64,000 bases of DNA, taken from NCBI GenBank assembly GCA_023376005.1, contig CM042176.1, positions 15,090,608-15,154,607 of the forward strand. The letters run 5' to 3'. Made by a program: the position numbers and the translations under genes. This document shows, piece after piece, positions 1 to 14,246 of this stretch. Position 1 is the first letter of the stretch. Each line of letters begins with the position of its first letter. Source of the DNA: Doryteuthis pealeii. Lineage: Eukaryota; Mollusca; Cephalopoda; Myopsida; Loliginidae. The notes under the pieces are model-generated. The model searched no databases. It saw only the letters and a program-made list of their open reading frames with translations, and had not been told where the DNA came from.

Positions 1-117
1 GAAAAAAAATCAAAACACCTACGAATGAAGCTGAAGCACCAAAAACCCATTGTTATGGTATACAAATAAAATAAAAATACTGAAAAAAAATTTGACTTTT
101 AATTTGTAATTGATTGT

Positions 118-151
<34 letters not shown>

Positions 152-825
152 CTTTTAGTGGACTGAAGGCGTTTTTTTATCAGCAAATTATTTTTTTTTT
201 TAGTGGTAAAGAGGTTATGAAATATTTACATATAGCTGCAGGGAGAATAGTTGGATTCATTGTAAATCATTTCCAATGCATTTCTATAGTAAAAAATCAT
301 TTCCAATGCATTTTCATTGTAATTCATTTCCAACGTAAATTTTCATAGTAAATCACTTTCAATGCATTTTCATAGTGAATCATTTCTAATGCATGGTTAT
401 TTCCTATAATTCTAACATGATCAATTGTTTATTTTACCATTAAACTAACCCTAAACCGTCTTCTTTTTCCTAGTAGATCAATAAATAAGTAATCAGTCAA
501 GAGTGGTTCCCTTTGATCCAATTAGACTTATAGTAAATCATTTCCAATGCATTTTCATTTGAAGGCATTAAAAGTAAGCCATATTTTTTATTTATAAGTA
601 AATGTAAATATTTACCCCCCCCCCTTAAAATATTTTAAAGATGGGGAGGGTTCAAATATTTACATTTACTTGTCGAAAAAAGACTGGAAAAAAAATATCA
701 CATTAACTTTTCAGTAAAAACGCCTTAAGCGCTGGTTCTTTTTTTGTCAGCTATCACTGCCTAGTGTTTTTTTTTTTAAGGCAGGAGGCAATTCTGTGAA
801 TAGCACCAATTTAATCTTTGAAATA
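1..825. repeat. AT-rich repeats beyond the last visible exon
   Basis: Poly(A) lies at about 119-149. Degenerate copies of a 29-bp motif (catttccaatgcatttYcatagtaaat) occur at 255-395 and 540-560; the reverse-complement array is at 50285-50575. A MITE arm with ttatttcctata and ccattaaactaaccctaaac lies at 400-515. A short inverted repeat (agtaaatgtaaatattta) is at 598-614 and 654-670. I see no coding sequence. Confidence 0.6.
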
Positions 826-835
826 TATTTAAAAA

Positions 836-1128
836 TTCAATGTTAGAGGATTTTTATCATAAGTAAGTAAAATCAAAATATTTATTAAAGGAGTAAAAAA
901 AAAAAAAAAAACCCCAAAAAAACCCCAAACAAACAAAAACAATAAGAAATGGAAAATTTGTTCTGTATCCCTCAAATAACGTTGCATGCATCTATTGATT
1001 ATAATTAATAGATGCATGCAACATTTTATTTGAGGGAGAGAACTAAGTTTCCATTTTTTATTGTTTTATTTATCAATTTTTTCTTTTTTTACTCCTTTAA
1101 TAAATATTTTGATTTTACTTATGATACA
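836..1128. repeat. Foldback inverted repeat, arms about 130 bp
   Basis: The two arms share gatgcatgcaac, tatttgaggg, tactcctttaataaatattt and tgattttacttatgat in opposite orientation around a centre near 1000. The arm sequence also occurs in the Helitron-like elements at 9113-10904 and 55171-55594, so this looks like two inverted pieces of that family. Confidence 0.65.
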
Positions 1129-1209
1129 AACTGATTTTAAACTCCAACTCACTCAGGCAAAATTTTCCAAAAAATAATTTTTACACCACACGGAGTGCGT
1201 TTTCTTTGC

Positions 1210-1248
<39 letters not shown>

Positions 1249-1329
1249 GTATTAATTATGATTTTGTATTAAATTTTTGAATAAAATATTCAAAATACCA
1301 GGTGTCATGAATTAAAATTCTTTAAAAAA

Positions 1330-1560
1330 AATTGTAAAGCAAATGCAAGACAAAATTATTTTAGTAACAGAGTGGTGAATACATGGAATAAACTACCATC
1401 ATCAATAGTGAATGCCCCATCTCTAAACTCCTTTAAGGCAATGTTAGATAATCTGTGGAAAGAGTATAAATATTCTGTAGAATTAAGATGAATGTTTATA
1501 AGGAACAGCTGACAGGTCTCAGACCTAATATACTAGCTGAAAAGATATTATTATTATTAT
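1330..1560 (+). mobile_element. LINE reverse transcriptase C-terminal tail (CR1/Jockey-like)
   Basis: From about 1351 the plus strand reads QNYFSNRVVNTWNKLPSSI, then NAPSLNSFKAMLDNLWKEY and a TGA at 1489-1491. F-S-x-R-V-V-N-x-W-N-x-L-P and N-S-F-K-x-x-L-D-x-x-W are the typical ends of LINE polymerases of this group. The 3' tail ends in (att)n at 1549-1563. The rest of the element is absent, as expected for a 5'-truncated insertion. Confidence 0.75.
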
Positions 1561-1789
1561 TATTGATATAAAATAATCATTAACCAAATGATTATTTTGA
1601 ATTAAAACATTCAAAATAATCATTTGATTAATAATTTTACACAAAATTGTAGGTATTTATTTGTAAACTTTTTAGTGAACCTCTTTCTGAAAAAAAAAAA
1701 AAAAAAAAAAAAAGAAGAGGTGAGAGTAAAATATAATTTTAAAAACTGATTACAGTATTGTTCTGTATTCTATGTATTGATGATTTTGG

Positions 1790-1856
1790 AGATTGGGACA
1801 TAAGCTGTGACAGTTTTGGTTACAGACAAATGGAGACAATCTCCATTATTAATAGA
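1790..1856 (-). mobile_element. Helitron-like 5' terminus
   Basis: Read on the minus strand from 1856 it begins TCTATTAATAATGGAGATTG, then TCTGTAACCAAAACTG. The same terminus, preceded by A, occurs at 10904, 54867 and 55171. Only the end is recognisable here. Confidence 0.55.
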
Positions 1857-2166
1857 TTTCTGAGATCCTGCCTGGGATATTAGCTACATTTGGACAGAGG
1901 AGGACAAATTTGCATGTTGACACTTACCTTCTTGTCTCCTCGTTCCCTGCCTGCGACATGATTTAAATCTAGCGCCACACACATGTGAACTTTATCGGCG
2001 TCAAACGGTGTGTATACCTACACAATAAGATGGCCCAGGCTAAGCAAGGGAGATAATTCTCTTGCATTTACATAAACTATTATGAGACAAGTATGCCATA
2101 CGCAGTGAAGGAATAATTTTAAAGGCAGATAGAAATGAGGAATAGATAGAAGAAAAAACTGCTCAC

Positions 2167-2268
2167 CCGCTGGAAGCTCTAATCTTTTTTAGATTAATCA
2201 TGACTCCAGATATTATTGTCTGAACACACAAAAGCAGCAGTGTGAGTAAAAGTCCAAATTTAGGAAAC
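2167..2268 (-). CDS. nrf-6-like: nrf-6-like exon 11: transmembrane helix, last exon visible
   Basis: One hundred two nt, acceptor ctttttcag, donor gcgg|GTGAGC. It encodes FPKFGLLLTLLLLCVQTII and SGVMINLKKIRASS, a hydrophobic helix with a basic end. It leaves in phase 2. No convincing exon of the rest of the family (Y-x-R-x-x-P-Y-x-x-G and the last helices) is seen on the minus strand between 1 and 2166, so the gene should continue left of the window. Confidence 0.85.
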
Positions 2269-4251
2269 CTGAAAAAGAAAAAAAAAGTTTTATTTTGTTG
2301 GGTTATCTCCCCTTGCTGTACTGTTCGCCGATAGGTGGCATTGGTATTTAACCAGAAGCTGGAAAATCTGAATTCCTGTCTCTTACCTCTCAAGGCCGGC
2401 AACGAGTAAACATGGTCTAGGCGCCTAATGCCTCTAACCCTTAGGTGTGAGGGGGGCTTTGCTCCCAACCAGCTACCAGTAAGTGACATTCCTTATGACG
2501 CAAGTCGTACGCCTATTTCCTCCATGACACGTTTATGTATCTGTTTTGTATGTTTCTTGAATGCATTTTCTCCTTCGCTCACAGAATAAAAAGTCGGTTA
2601 TTTCCTATAGCTCCAACCTAAAAAAAAAGGAGAACCACTCTGAATAGATTTTATCTGCTAATTAATCTACCCATTATTTTCCCATTAAACTAACCCTAAA
2701 CCAGTCTTCTTTTTTCCTAGTAGATCAATAAATAAATAAATTGTTACGTAGTTGCCTCTTCGCGGCCCTTAATCGTGTAGGTAATGTAGCGAGTATTGTC
2801 ACTAACCACTAGGCGATATATGTAGTAGTCGCTTAATGAAATCACTACACAGCAGTATAGTAGGAACTTTGACTTTATTTCTTTCTCGGCCGTGTTGTGG
2901 GTGGCGAGCATTGACAATGACTACTACTGTTGGGATGACTGGCGTTGGTGAGGTGGCTATGTGACATCTCACAGCCCATCGTGAGTGGCGGTCACGCTCA
3001 CTTGTTCCCTGTCCCGAGACTTCTGGCTAACCGACTTGTCTGCTATTTTTTATGCATATCAACCGCCTACGCATTTTCTTTTGTTATACTTATCAGCAGA
3101 AATCTATTTCCGAACTTATTGTTACCCTTCCTTCTTTGCTCGCTTTACCCGGAAAAAGTCCTTTGTTATTTTTTTTCGTCTTTTCTTTGTTTCGGTTTAA
3201 ACGGAAAATCCTACTTCTGTTTTTCCCCTTCTTTTTTTATATCTTCAATATACAACAAAACAATTTATAAAATTCATTCAGAGTGGTTTCTCTTTTTTTA
3301 GGTTGAAGTTATAAGAAATAACCAAAAAGTCTTATCCTTTTACACCTTTTTTGGAGTGATTTATGTACACACTTATACCCATGTTGGGAGGTTACTCTAA
3401 GCCTTCCAGCCTTAATATAAGAATATTACCATCCTACACTGGTGACCTCGACCATTACCATCCTACAATTTTAAATACAGATTAAGATGTTCATAGTAAG
3501 TAATGTAAAGGAGTGGCCTAATGTTAGTATCAGTCAGACAGTGAGGGTGTCTATCCCCTTTTCGCTAATGCTAGACCAAGGAGATTATTTTAGTGTCTGA
3601 GGTGGACCTACCATCAGCACTTCACTTTACTGCACAGATCCCTGTGCTACTCATACACTGAGTTGACGAAGGCTGGTATCGAACCAGGAACCTTGTGGCT
3701 CCTAGGCAGATGCTCTACCAACTGAACATGTTTCAGTATTTCTTTAAAATTAAATTCTTTTTGGGGATAGTTTAGCACAGTCGCTAGAGCATCACCAATG
3801 AATCACAAGGTTCTAGGTTCAATACTAATTCTGGACCATATGACCTTTAGGCACCCCTTTTTGATCTTGATTAAGAAAGGACATGTTTTTCCTTTACACA
3901 GCCAATATCCGGTTGTTTTAACAGACAATTTTTAGATTAAAAAAAAAAAAAAAAAAAAAAAAAAATTTATAAAACTAACCCCTAACAAACAACCGGATAT
4001 TGACAGTGTAAATGAAAAACATGTCCCTTCTTAATCGAGATCAAAAAGGGGTGCCTAAAGGTAATATGGTCTAATTCTTACTAACTCAGCACATGAGTAG
4101 CTTCACTTGGGTAATATGATCTGTACAGTAAAGCATCTGGGAGCTGATGGTAGTTTTGGCACTCCAACAATAGACCTCTCTGCTAACTTTATTTTAAATC
4201 ATTAAAAGTTCCAATTAATTTTATATATATACACACACACATTTATTTTAT

Positions 4252-4284
<33 letters not shown>

Positions 4285-5587
4285 TTCCTTAGAAAGCCAA
4301 CAAAATGATTTTAAGGTTTTGCCCGACCGTATTTATTTATTTAAAAAATTTTTTACTTGCTTTGCAAACTCCCTTTTCCCTAATCTCAATTATCTACCCA
4401 GAGCTGAATGGGTGACCTTATGGTTCACGTTTTGTCTAGTATATATATATATATATATATATACACTGTAATAATTGAATGTTTCATTTACTACTACAAC
4501 TACTATATAATCTAATTGCTTTTAAAAATATTCTGACAATATAAAATACATACATAAATATAGATAAGATATTTATTTCTAACTTTTTAAATATCGAGTA
4601 ACACCAGGTAGCCTTGCTCATATATATTATATATTTTTCTCAGACGAAATGAGTGGATATTTCAGAAAGAACTTACTTGTAAAGTAAATATATCATAATT
4701 GGACTGATGATATAAAATTGCATATCATTTGCCAAATACCAAGTCCAACCCATGCACTGAAAGAATAAATAAATAAAAAAAAACAGGTTGTGTAATTGAT
4801 TATAATAGTTTTTCTTGCACCGACAACAAAGAAAGGATAATTAAAAAAAAAAAGTGATAAAATAATAAATAAAAATGGTAATCTGAACATTAGCTACATA
4901 AATGAGAGTAACCTCCCCTTATTTCGTTCACTTTGAGGAATCCGTTTGTTTTGGTTGGCCATTTTCATTTCACTGTAATTCTACACTGAAAATGCAAATT
5001 TGTTCGAATCAATACCACTGCATGTTTTAACACAAAACTATCATAAAATGTGTTCTTAATAACAATTAAGTTCAAGCACAAGAGCACATTTTATGATATT
5101 TTTGTGTTAAAACATTCAGTTGTATTGATTTGAACAAATTTGTATTTTCAGTGTAGATTTACGGTGAAATGAAAATGGCCGATTAAAACTGACGGCTTCC
5201 TCAAAGTGAAAGAAACGAGGGGATGTTACTCATTTATGTAGCTAATGTTCAGATTACCCTAAAAATAACAAGTAGATAGAAACAATACAACTGCCGAAAG
5301 ATTAAAATGTGCCCCACGAGGGAAAGATGCTTGAAGTTGTTATTTACCAAGCCTCTTTAAGCCCTGTTGGCTGGGGCTTTAGAATACACAGACTTTACCT
5401 CTGGAAAGACTTTTTAAAAGACGTTTTGATAGCATTTTTGGATTTCTTGGGCCAAAATGCCTTTATAAATCAATTTTTAAGAGTAGGGAAGCTCTAGAAC
5501 TAATTTTACAGATAAAAATTGATTTTAAAAAAAAAAAAAAAAAAAAAAATTGCCATTTTTTTGCGCCCTCTCCCCACATTTGGAGAG

Positions 5588-5622
<35 letters not shown>

Positions 5623-6707
5623 GACATTGTTTTAACCTGATAAATAAAGGAGTCATTTCCAGACATGCGCACACATACACACACCGACCGGCGCGGAATC
5701 TTTTGAAATAAAATTCAGTTCTTATCCTGTTACCAGAGTGTGTTGACTTGTTTTATTCTCGCTTAAAGAACTCACAGTTACACTTTTTATAAACTGGGAT
5801 ATAAAAAGGCAAACTTTAATAGACATGACTGCCAATTTTGGGGATTGTTTTACTTTAACCTGGACAAAATTTCAGAAAAATTGAAAGGGGTGGGTGACAA
5901 TTTTCCTTTTTTTCTGGATGATTTGACATAGAATTGCCCTATTCATAAAATTTCAGCAAATTTCACGGTTTAGCTCAGTCGGTAGAATGTTCGGCTGGGA
6001 ATCTCAAGGTTCTTGGTTCGATACTGGCCCCCACCAACTCAGCGTATGAGTAGCACAGGGATATGTGTGGTAAAGTAAGGAGCTGATGGTAGGTGTGGCG
6101 CTCCACCTCAGATGCTCAAATAATCTCCTTGGTCTAGCGTTAGTGAAAAGGGGATAGACTCCCTCGCTGTCTGGTTGATACCGACATTAGGTCGCCCCGA
6201 CAACTTTACTTTACTTTATAATAAATGAACACACATGGCTGGGCTTGAGAAAGCCTTATTCTACTTTGAATACAGTTGCAGTTTTCTTGGGAGTTTATAT
6301 ACTTTCAGAAAGTTAAAGATTTACACAAAGGGGAGGTAATAATAAACAGGGGAAGTAACTCAATTACTTATTACACATCCTAATGGGGTTTAAACCTCCC
6401 TGTAGCAAAAACAGAACCAGTGCATAGACTTTTAGGAAAGCTTTATTACACTTTATTCTGACTACGATCTGATTGACGTTTTTAGAGTGCTACATTTATA
6501 CATCTCAGGATTTCCAAGGGGAGGTAATTAAAGTGGATTAATAGTACAGTATGATTCCAGTTACAGCCTAAGAGTTTGAAAGTGTGCACAAATTCCTCTA
6601 TTTCTTTCATCAACACAAAAGGTTTTATTTTTTCCCTTTTCACTTAAAACAACTAACACTATCACAGTCAGTAAATGCATGCATACACAGAGACAGAGAC
6701 AGAGACA

Positions 6708-6739
<32 letters not shown>

Positions 6740-9700
6740 CAGAGAGAGAGAGAACATTTGAAACAGCAGATCCACATTTCTCTGCGACTGAATGAACAAA
6801 GATCAAACAAGATCATGCTAACAATGTTCATGCTTGTAAGAGGAGTAATATGAATCGACCGTCTCATACGACATGCGTAGTCCAGAATGCAAATGGTGGC
6901 GCCCACCTGTCATTAATTAGAGCCTTATCGATGGCCTGCCACCAACATCTGCATAACACCAAGAACAGTCACTCCAAGCTACTATTAATAAAGGTAGGTT
7001 ACTCTAACTACCCACACAATGCTAATAATAAATCTTTGGTATGTGTCGTAAAAACTGAACAAGTGCTTAGAATTTTAGGAAAGCGTTATTACACTTTACT
7101 CCGACTACGATTTGACGTTTTCAGAGTGCTACTTTTATACATCTCAGATTTCCAAGGGGAGGTAATTAAGGTGGATTATTAGTACACTCCTATTGTGAAT
7201 ATTTAAGACCATAACTTGAGTATTAGAACTTTTGTTATCACAAGTTTTTTCTATTTTTTTTCTCTGGATTCTTATTTAGTTTCATTAGGTTTTTCTTATC
7301 TAATATATTTCATTACATTAAAACTTAAATATTTGTGCATGGAGGGTACATATTTTGCTAGTTCATATAATGATTATTTCATAACTATTGAGAATATAAC
7401 GAAAATAACTAAGGGAATTGTGACATTGGTGGTGACGTAGTTTCAGTTACAGACAGAATATCCATTATAATAAGATATAATATATAACAAATATATTCAA
7501 TAAGTGTAAAAAAATCATTTAGAATAAATTGAAGTAACAAATTGTTTTATACCCTACCTATGAACATTAATGGGTATGTCCCAATCCTCATAAATATGAG
7601 AATATTGTGCTGAGTAGTCTTATACCACTAGCAGTGGTTTACCTTCTTCAAGCTGTTGGCGAGTATTGTATTTTGTTAATGTTATAAGATTTCATTTCAT
7701 TTCCAACCTCTATTTGGTTATTTCTAATTTAGTAACATTTGTTAGGTTACAACAATATACAAGCAATACATCTTGCTCTCCTCATCTTGTACTGGTATTC
7801 AGGGTAGACATAAACCACACCCATTTTACAACAGACCACAACAGTTGATCCTTCACACCTGATTTTTACTATGAAAATGCACTGGAAATGATTTTTACTA
7901 GAAAAAGTGTGGCTAATTTAGACATTTTATCAATGACAAAACATAATTAGAATTATAGCAACAAAAAATATAAGATTAACTAGCTTAAAAGCCGCCTTAA
8001 AGGGTGGCAATTAAGCTAGTTTGAATAATAAAGTTAAACTTACTCCACCATTTTGAAGATAACTGTTTGAGTATATCAGGTTATACCACCAATTTTTGGA
8101 ACACCCTTTGTCAAATTCAGCGTACCAGAAAGGACCACTTCCAAAATATTTCAATAAACATATATAGATCATTAATAGAATGAAGTATGTAGGAGACAAC
8201 CTGAAAGTAGAAAGTAAAATCATTTACCAACATGGTTTAAAGAGTTTTTAGAATTTAGATAGAATTATTTAACTTTCCGTCTCATACGTGAATCTGTATT
8301 TAATTGGATTTTATTATTACATGTCTAAAGCAGTCTTTCTTAAAATTGGGTTTCATGAGGTAAAAAAAAATCTATTCAAAACTATTATGAAGCCCATTCA
8401 ATAAATAATGAGAATTAAAAGAATAATTTTTCAGAATTTTTTTTTTATGGTCAAATTATAATTTTGTTGTATGGTCAAATTATTATCATTATTATAATTT
8501 TATTGTATGGTCAATTATTATCACCATTATTATAATTTTATTGTATGGTCAATTATTATCACCATTATTATAATTTTATTGTATGGTCAATTATTATATT
8601 ATTATAATTTTATTGTATGGTCATTGTATGGTCATTATTATTATTATAATTTTGTTGTATGATCAATTATTATCATTATTATAATTTTGTTGTATGGTCA
8701 ATTATTATCATCATTATAATTTTATTGTATGGTCAATTATTATTATCATTATTATAATTTTGTTGTATGATCAAATTATAATTATAATTTTGTTGTATGA
8801 TCAAATTATCATCATTATTATAATTTTGTTGTATGGTCAAATTATTATTATAGTTATTTTTTTGTATGGTCAAATTATTCTTATTATTATCATTATTTTT
8901 TGTATGGTCAAATAATTATTATCATTATTTTTTTGTATGGTCAAATAATTATTATCATTATTTTTATGTATGGTCAAATAATTATTATTATTAATTTTTA
9001 TGTATGGTCAAATAATTATTAATTTTTATGTATGGTCAAATAATTATTATTTTGTATGGTCAAATAATAATTATTTTTTTGTATGGTTAAATAATTATTA
9101 TTATTATTATTACTAGAAAAACAAAACCGCCCTTCGAGTGGTGTAAAAATAAACTTTAAAAAAATATAGCCTGAGGGGAGTGGGAGTTAAAATTCAATGT
9201 CAGAGGAATAGTATCCAAGTAAAATTGATAAATCAATTAAAGTATTACCTGCGTTATTCGGACTATTGTCCCCATCTTCATTGTTATTTGTATAACGTTT
9301 CGTCCGATATGCCATCCGGCCTTCTTCAGGTATTACCAGGCATATCAGCCGAAACATTGTACAAATAACAATGAAGATGGGGACAATAGTCCAAATAACG
9401 CAGATAATACTAATCTTCAAGCCTCATCTAAAACATTGAGAAATCAAGTAAAGTAATAAAAAACAACAATGCCAAAATATGCCAAAAACTTTAAAAGGGC
9501 ATTCAACATTTAATGCTTTTAGTAATTAAAATCAAATTTATTAAAGGAGTAAAAAATAAACAATTTGAAATAGAAATTAGGAAAGTTAACTTTTCTACAC
9601 CAAAATCTTTTTTACTATTCATCTCTCGGACAACTTCTTGCTACTGACTGCACATTTTCTTTTCAGCGCTTTTTTCCAAGTTATCGTCTGCGTTTAGTCA

Positions 9701-10446
9701 AATTCTATTCACTTTTTCCCCCTTAAACCAAGCAACTTGTTGCGCCAAATCCATATACCCCTAGAAAAGCAACCTTTCATTTTATTCTAATAAATAATAC
9801 ACAAAATAATCTTTTTTTAATTCTTCCTTTTATTTTAATAGATAAATCTCTAGAGTGTCCATGTCACGTTTTAGAAGTCAAATACGAAAGAAATATATCT
9901 CCGCAAATAACTTATTTTCCTTCCTTAAATAAAATAAAACTTTTAATAAATCTAAACTGAAAGAATTGAAGAATAAATTAAATAACAAACTCACATGACA
10001 TTAACATTTTTTAAAAAAATCAATTACTTACCTAAAATGTATCATATTCACTCCACTAAGTTCTTGAAAACAATGTTTTGTTTTGACAAATCTTTGTTAA
10101 ATTACTTAATTCTCCAAAATTTTATTAAAATTGAACAAATGCGAGTTTAAAAATTCATCCACAACTTGAAATCTATCACTATTTTCCATAATTGCTTTCA
10201 AATGTCAACAAACAGTTTAGTGTAATGAAATATATTAACAGGTACATCAAATATAACCTGAACTTGGAATAGAGGGGTCATTTTTTGTTTTTCACCGCTT
10301 TCAATAAACAAACCAACATGCGAAGAAAGATTTGAAAATATATATTTTTACACAATTCTACAAATTGTATTTTAATTGAATGAATGGATTAAAAAAATTA
10401 CTTTTTATTATCTTATAACTTAATAACTCTATTATCTTAAAACTTG

Positions 10447-10483
<37 letters not shown>

Positions 10484-10502
10484 AAAATGGAAGCTGACAT
10501 CG

Positions 10503-10538
<36 letters not shown>

Positions 10539-13500
10539 CTGGTAAGAATTTAACGTAAGATATAAATAAGTGGCTATATCTTATTTATAGATAAATTTCT
10601 TGCAAAACTTTATACATTAGATAATTTTAAATACAAAATCAAAATAACTATGTAAAAATGTATATAACTAAATATGCATTTATTGAAAGATTCGTTAAAA
10701 ATCGCCTAGACCATCGAGTATTACAAAGATAACTTCATAGCGTATATAAACCAGTGTTCTTCTCTATTTTTATGTATAAATGATCTTGATTATAACTTAG
10801 GTTCTCCTTAATAAATGCTTTAGATTATTGTGGAATCTGTGACGTAAGCAGTGACATAGTTTCGGTTACAGACTGAAATGCAATCTATCTCCATTATATA
10901 TAGATTATTAGCATTATTTTGTTGTATGGTCAAATAATTATTATTAGCATTATTTTGTTGTATGGTCGAATTATTATTAGCATTATTTTGTTGTATGGTC
11001 GAATTATTATTATCATTATAATTTTGTCAGATTATTATTACTATTATAGTTATTATTTTGTTGTATGGTCAAATTATTATTATCATCATTATTATTATTT
11101 GTTATTATCATTATTACTATTTTGTTGTATGGTTAAATTATCATTATTTATCTCCATGAGACTCATTATTATTATTTGTTTCTTACACCAGCATTAGCTG
11201 ATGGCCTTTGACTGGAATTTGAGTAACAACAAGTCTCCTCAGGACTGAGTATTCCATCTCATTATACTGTTGTCTGGATGCTCTCAATTCTTCCTGATTT
11301 CCAGTTCCTCTAGTTTTTATTTTCTATATCTAATCTCAATTTTGTCAATAAGTCTGGTGACATTTATGCTGGTTGGAGCCCCCTTGAGTGAGCAGTAATG
11401 ATTGAAAAAGCAAGTTGAATTAGGAAGATGAAAGATAATATTTATAATAATGACTGATAAAGCAGTAGAATTAGGAAGATGGAGGATAATACTAGTCAAA
11501 ATTATTTATAATAATGACTGATAAAGCAAGTAGAATTAGGAAGATGGAGGATAATACTAGTCAAATTATTTATAATAATGACTGATAAAGCAAGTAGAAT
11601 TAGGAAGATGAGGATAATACTAGTCAAATTATTTATAATAATGACTGATAAAGCAAGTAGAATTAGGAAGATGGAGGATAATACTAGTCAAAATATTTAT
11701 AATAATGACTGATAAAGCAAGTAGAATTAGGAAGATGGAGGATAATACTAGTCAAAATTATTTATAATAATGACTGATAAAGCAAGTAGAATTAGGAAGA
11801 TGGAGGATAATACTAGTCAAAATTATTTATAATAATGACTGATAAAGCAAGTAGAATTAGGAAGATGGAGGATAATACTAGTCAAAATTATTATAATAAT
11901 GACTGATAAAGCAAGTAGAATTAGGAAGATGGAATAATACTAGTCAAATTATTATAATAATGACTGATAAAGCAAGTAGAATTAGGAAGATGGAGGATAA
12001 TACTAGTCAAAATTATTTATATAATGACTGATAAAGCAAGTAGAATTAGGAAGATGAGATAATACTAGTCAAAATTATTATAATGACTGATAAAGCAAGT
12101 AGAATTAGGAAGATGGAGGATATACTAGTCAAATTATTTATAATGACTGATAAAGCAAGTAGAATTAGGAAGATGGAGGATAATACTAGTCAAAATTATT
12201 TATAATAATGACTGATAAAGCAAGTAGAATTAGGAAGATGGGGGATAATACTAGTCAAAATTATTTAATAATAATGACTGATAAAGCAAGTAGAATTAGA
12301 AGATGGAGGATAATACTAGTCAAAATTATTTATAATAATGACTGATAAAGCAAGTAGAATTAGGAAGATGAGGATAATACTAGTCAAAATATTTATAATA
12401 ATGACTGATAAAGCAAGTAGAATTAGGAAGTAGTCAAACTTATTTATAATAATGACTGATAAGCAAGTAGATTATGGAGGATAATACTAGTCAAATTATT
12501 TATAATAATGACTGATAAAGCAAGTAGAATTAGGAAGATGAAAGATAATACTAGTCAAATATTTATAATAATGACTGATAAGCAAGTAGAATTAGGAAGA
12601 TGAAGGATAATACTAGTCAAAATTATTTATAATAATGACTGATAAAGCAAGTAGAATTAGGAAGATGGAGGATAATACTAGTCAAAATTATTTATAATAA
12701 TGACTGATAAAGCAAGTAGAATTAGGAAGATGAAGGATAATACTATTCCAAATCTTAATGATTTATAAAAATTAACTTCGTAGAAAACAAATGTTTTGTT
12801 TTACACATGTAAAACCATGCAAAAATAAATAAATAAATAAATAAATAAAAAAAATAAAAAAATTTATATATATATATATTTTTTTTTGTTATTAATATTG
12901 GAGAAATGATTATAAAGTGCTCAATTATTTCTTTAAGAGCAGTATTTATATATTTATTTAAGTCACCAATACAAAGTTCGTCTTACCAATGGTTTCAGAT
13001 GTTTATCCGTCATCAGAGACGTTGACTTTTTGAAAAAATTGGACAGTTTTTTTAACTCGTGCCTCGTGTGAACGTGATCCGTTATTGCTTTTACTTTCTT
13101 CATTCATTTATATATATTATACTAAAGCTGAGTTAATCAACTTTTGCTTCATAAAGGATTTTTTCCTGTTTAGCTTAATGACACAAAAATTAATTAAATA
13201 TTCCTTACTTTTAGGATTGAATTAGATTTTAAAAAAATGTTTTAATTGGTTGTAATTTGCAATTAAGTAAAAAACCGACCAGTCTCTTACTTTACTGTGT
13301 ATCTCTTCCCCTCTATGTATCTCTTGACTACCTCCTCGTTATATAATGTTAGTTTCTCTGGAGAGCAGAGAGAGAGCCAGGAGAATTTGAAATGTATTTC
13401 TATGTTAAATTTCACAACCAGAAACGTAGCTTAAATGAGGTCAAACATTTCCTTTCTCAGAAAGCTAACAAAATGATTTGAAGGTTTTCGTCTGGCCGTA

Positions 13501-14212
13501 TTCATTTTTTAAGGAATTTTTAATCGCTTTGTTAACTCCCTTTTCCCTAATCTCAATTATCTACCCAGAGCTGAATGGGTGACCCAACGGGTCAGGTTTT
13601 GTCTAATATATATATAAAAACCAAAAGAAAAAAAGTTTACCTGTAAAATCGATGAATATAAAAATACAACCAATTTATTTTGCCTTCTTTTGCAGTCAAC
13701 ATTTTCAGAGTTCCATAAGTTACGAGCATTCCACTGAAAAAGAAATTAATTATGACAATCGAACAAAAGTCAAAAAATTCAGACATTTTCAGAATAAAGT
13801 GACAACAGGTCAGTTAATAAATTATTCAACAGTTTTGTGTCAGCCAATTTACTCACACACAAAAAGAGAAAGTAAGATATGTAAAGTGAATTAGATGCAA
13901 GTCAAGGGATTTATAGTAGTATATTTATTTGCTCTCTCTCTCACACACACACACATATGACTAAGTGTTGAAATAGGTCGGAAAAGTAAAACTGAAAAGT
14001 TTGGTGTGGGCATAAAATTTAAGGAATTTAGAAATTACTAAGGATCCGAATTATGTTATTTTTCTGTTAAAACATGCAGTTGATAAATTCAATAAAACCA
14101 TGTTTTAACACAAAAATAACATTTGTATCCTTAGTAATTTCTAAATTCCTTAAATTCTATGCCCACACCAAACTTTTCAGTTTTACTTTCCGACCTATTT
14201 CAACACTCAGCC

Positions 14213-14246
<34 letters not shown>

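Noticed and set aside
1928..2017. Possible twelfth exon on the minus strand with an AG acceptor and GTAAGT donor, reading VYTPFDADKVHMCVALDLNH
   Set aside because: It is open only in phase 0, whereas exon 11 leaves in phase 2; the required frame meets a TAG. The reading does not resemble the family's next segment.
8437..9112. A CRISPR-like or regulatory array
   Set aside because: Units are contiguous AT-rich tandem repeats without unique spacers; the genome is eukaryotic.
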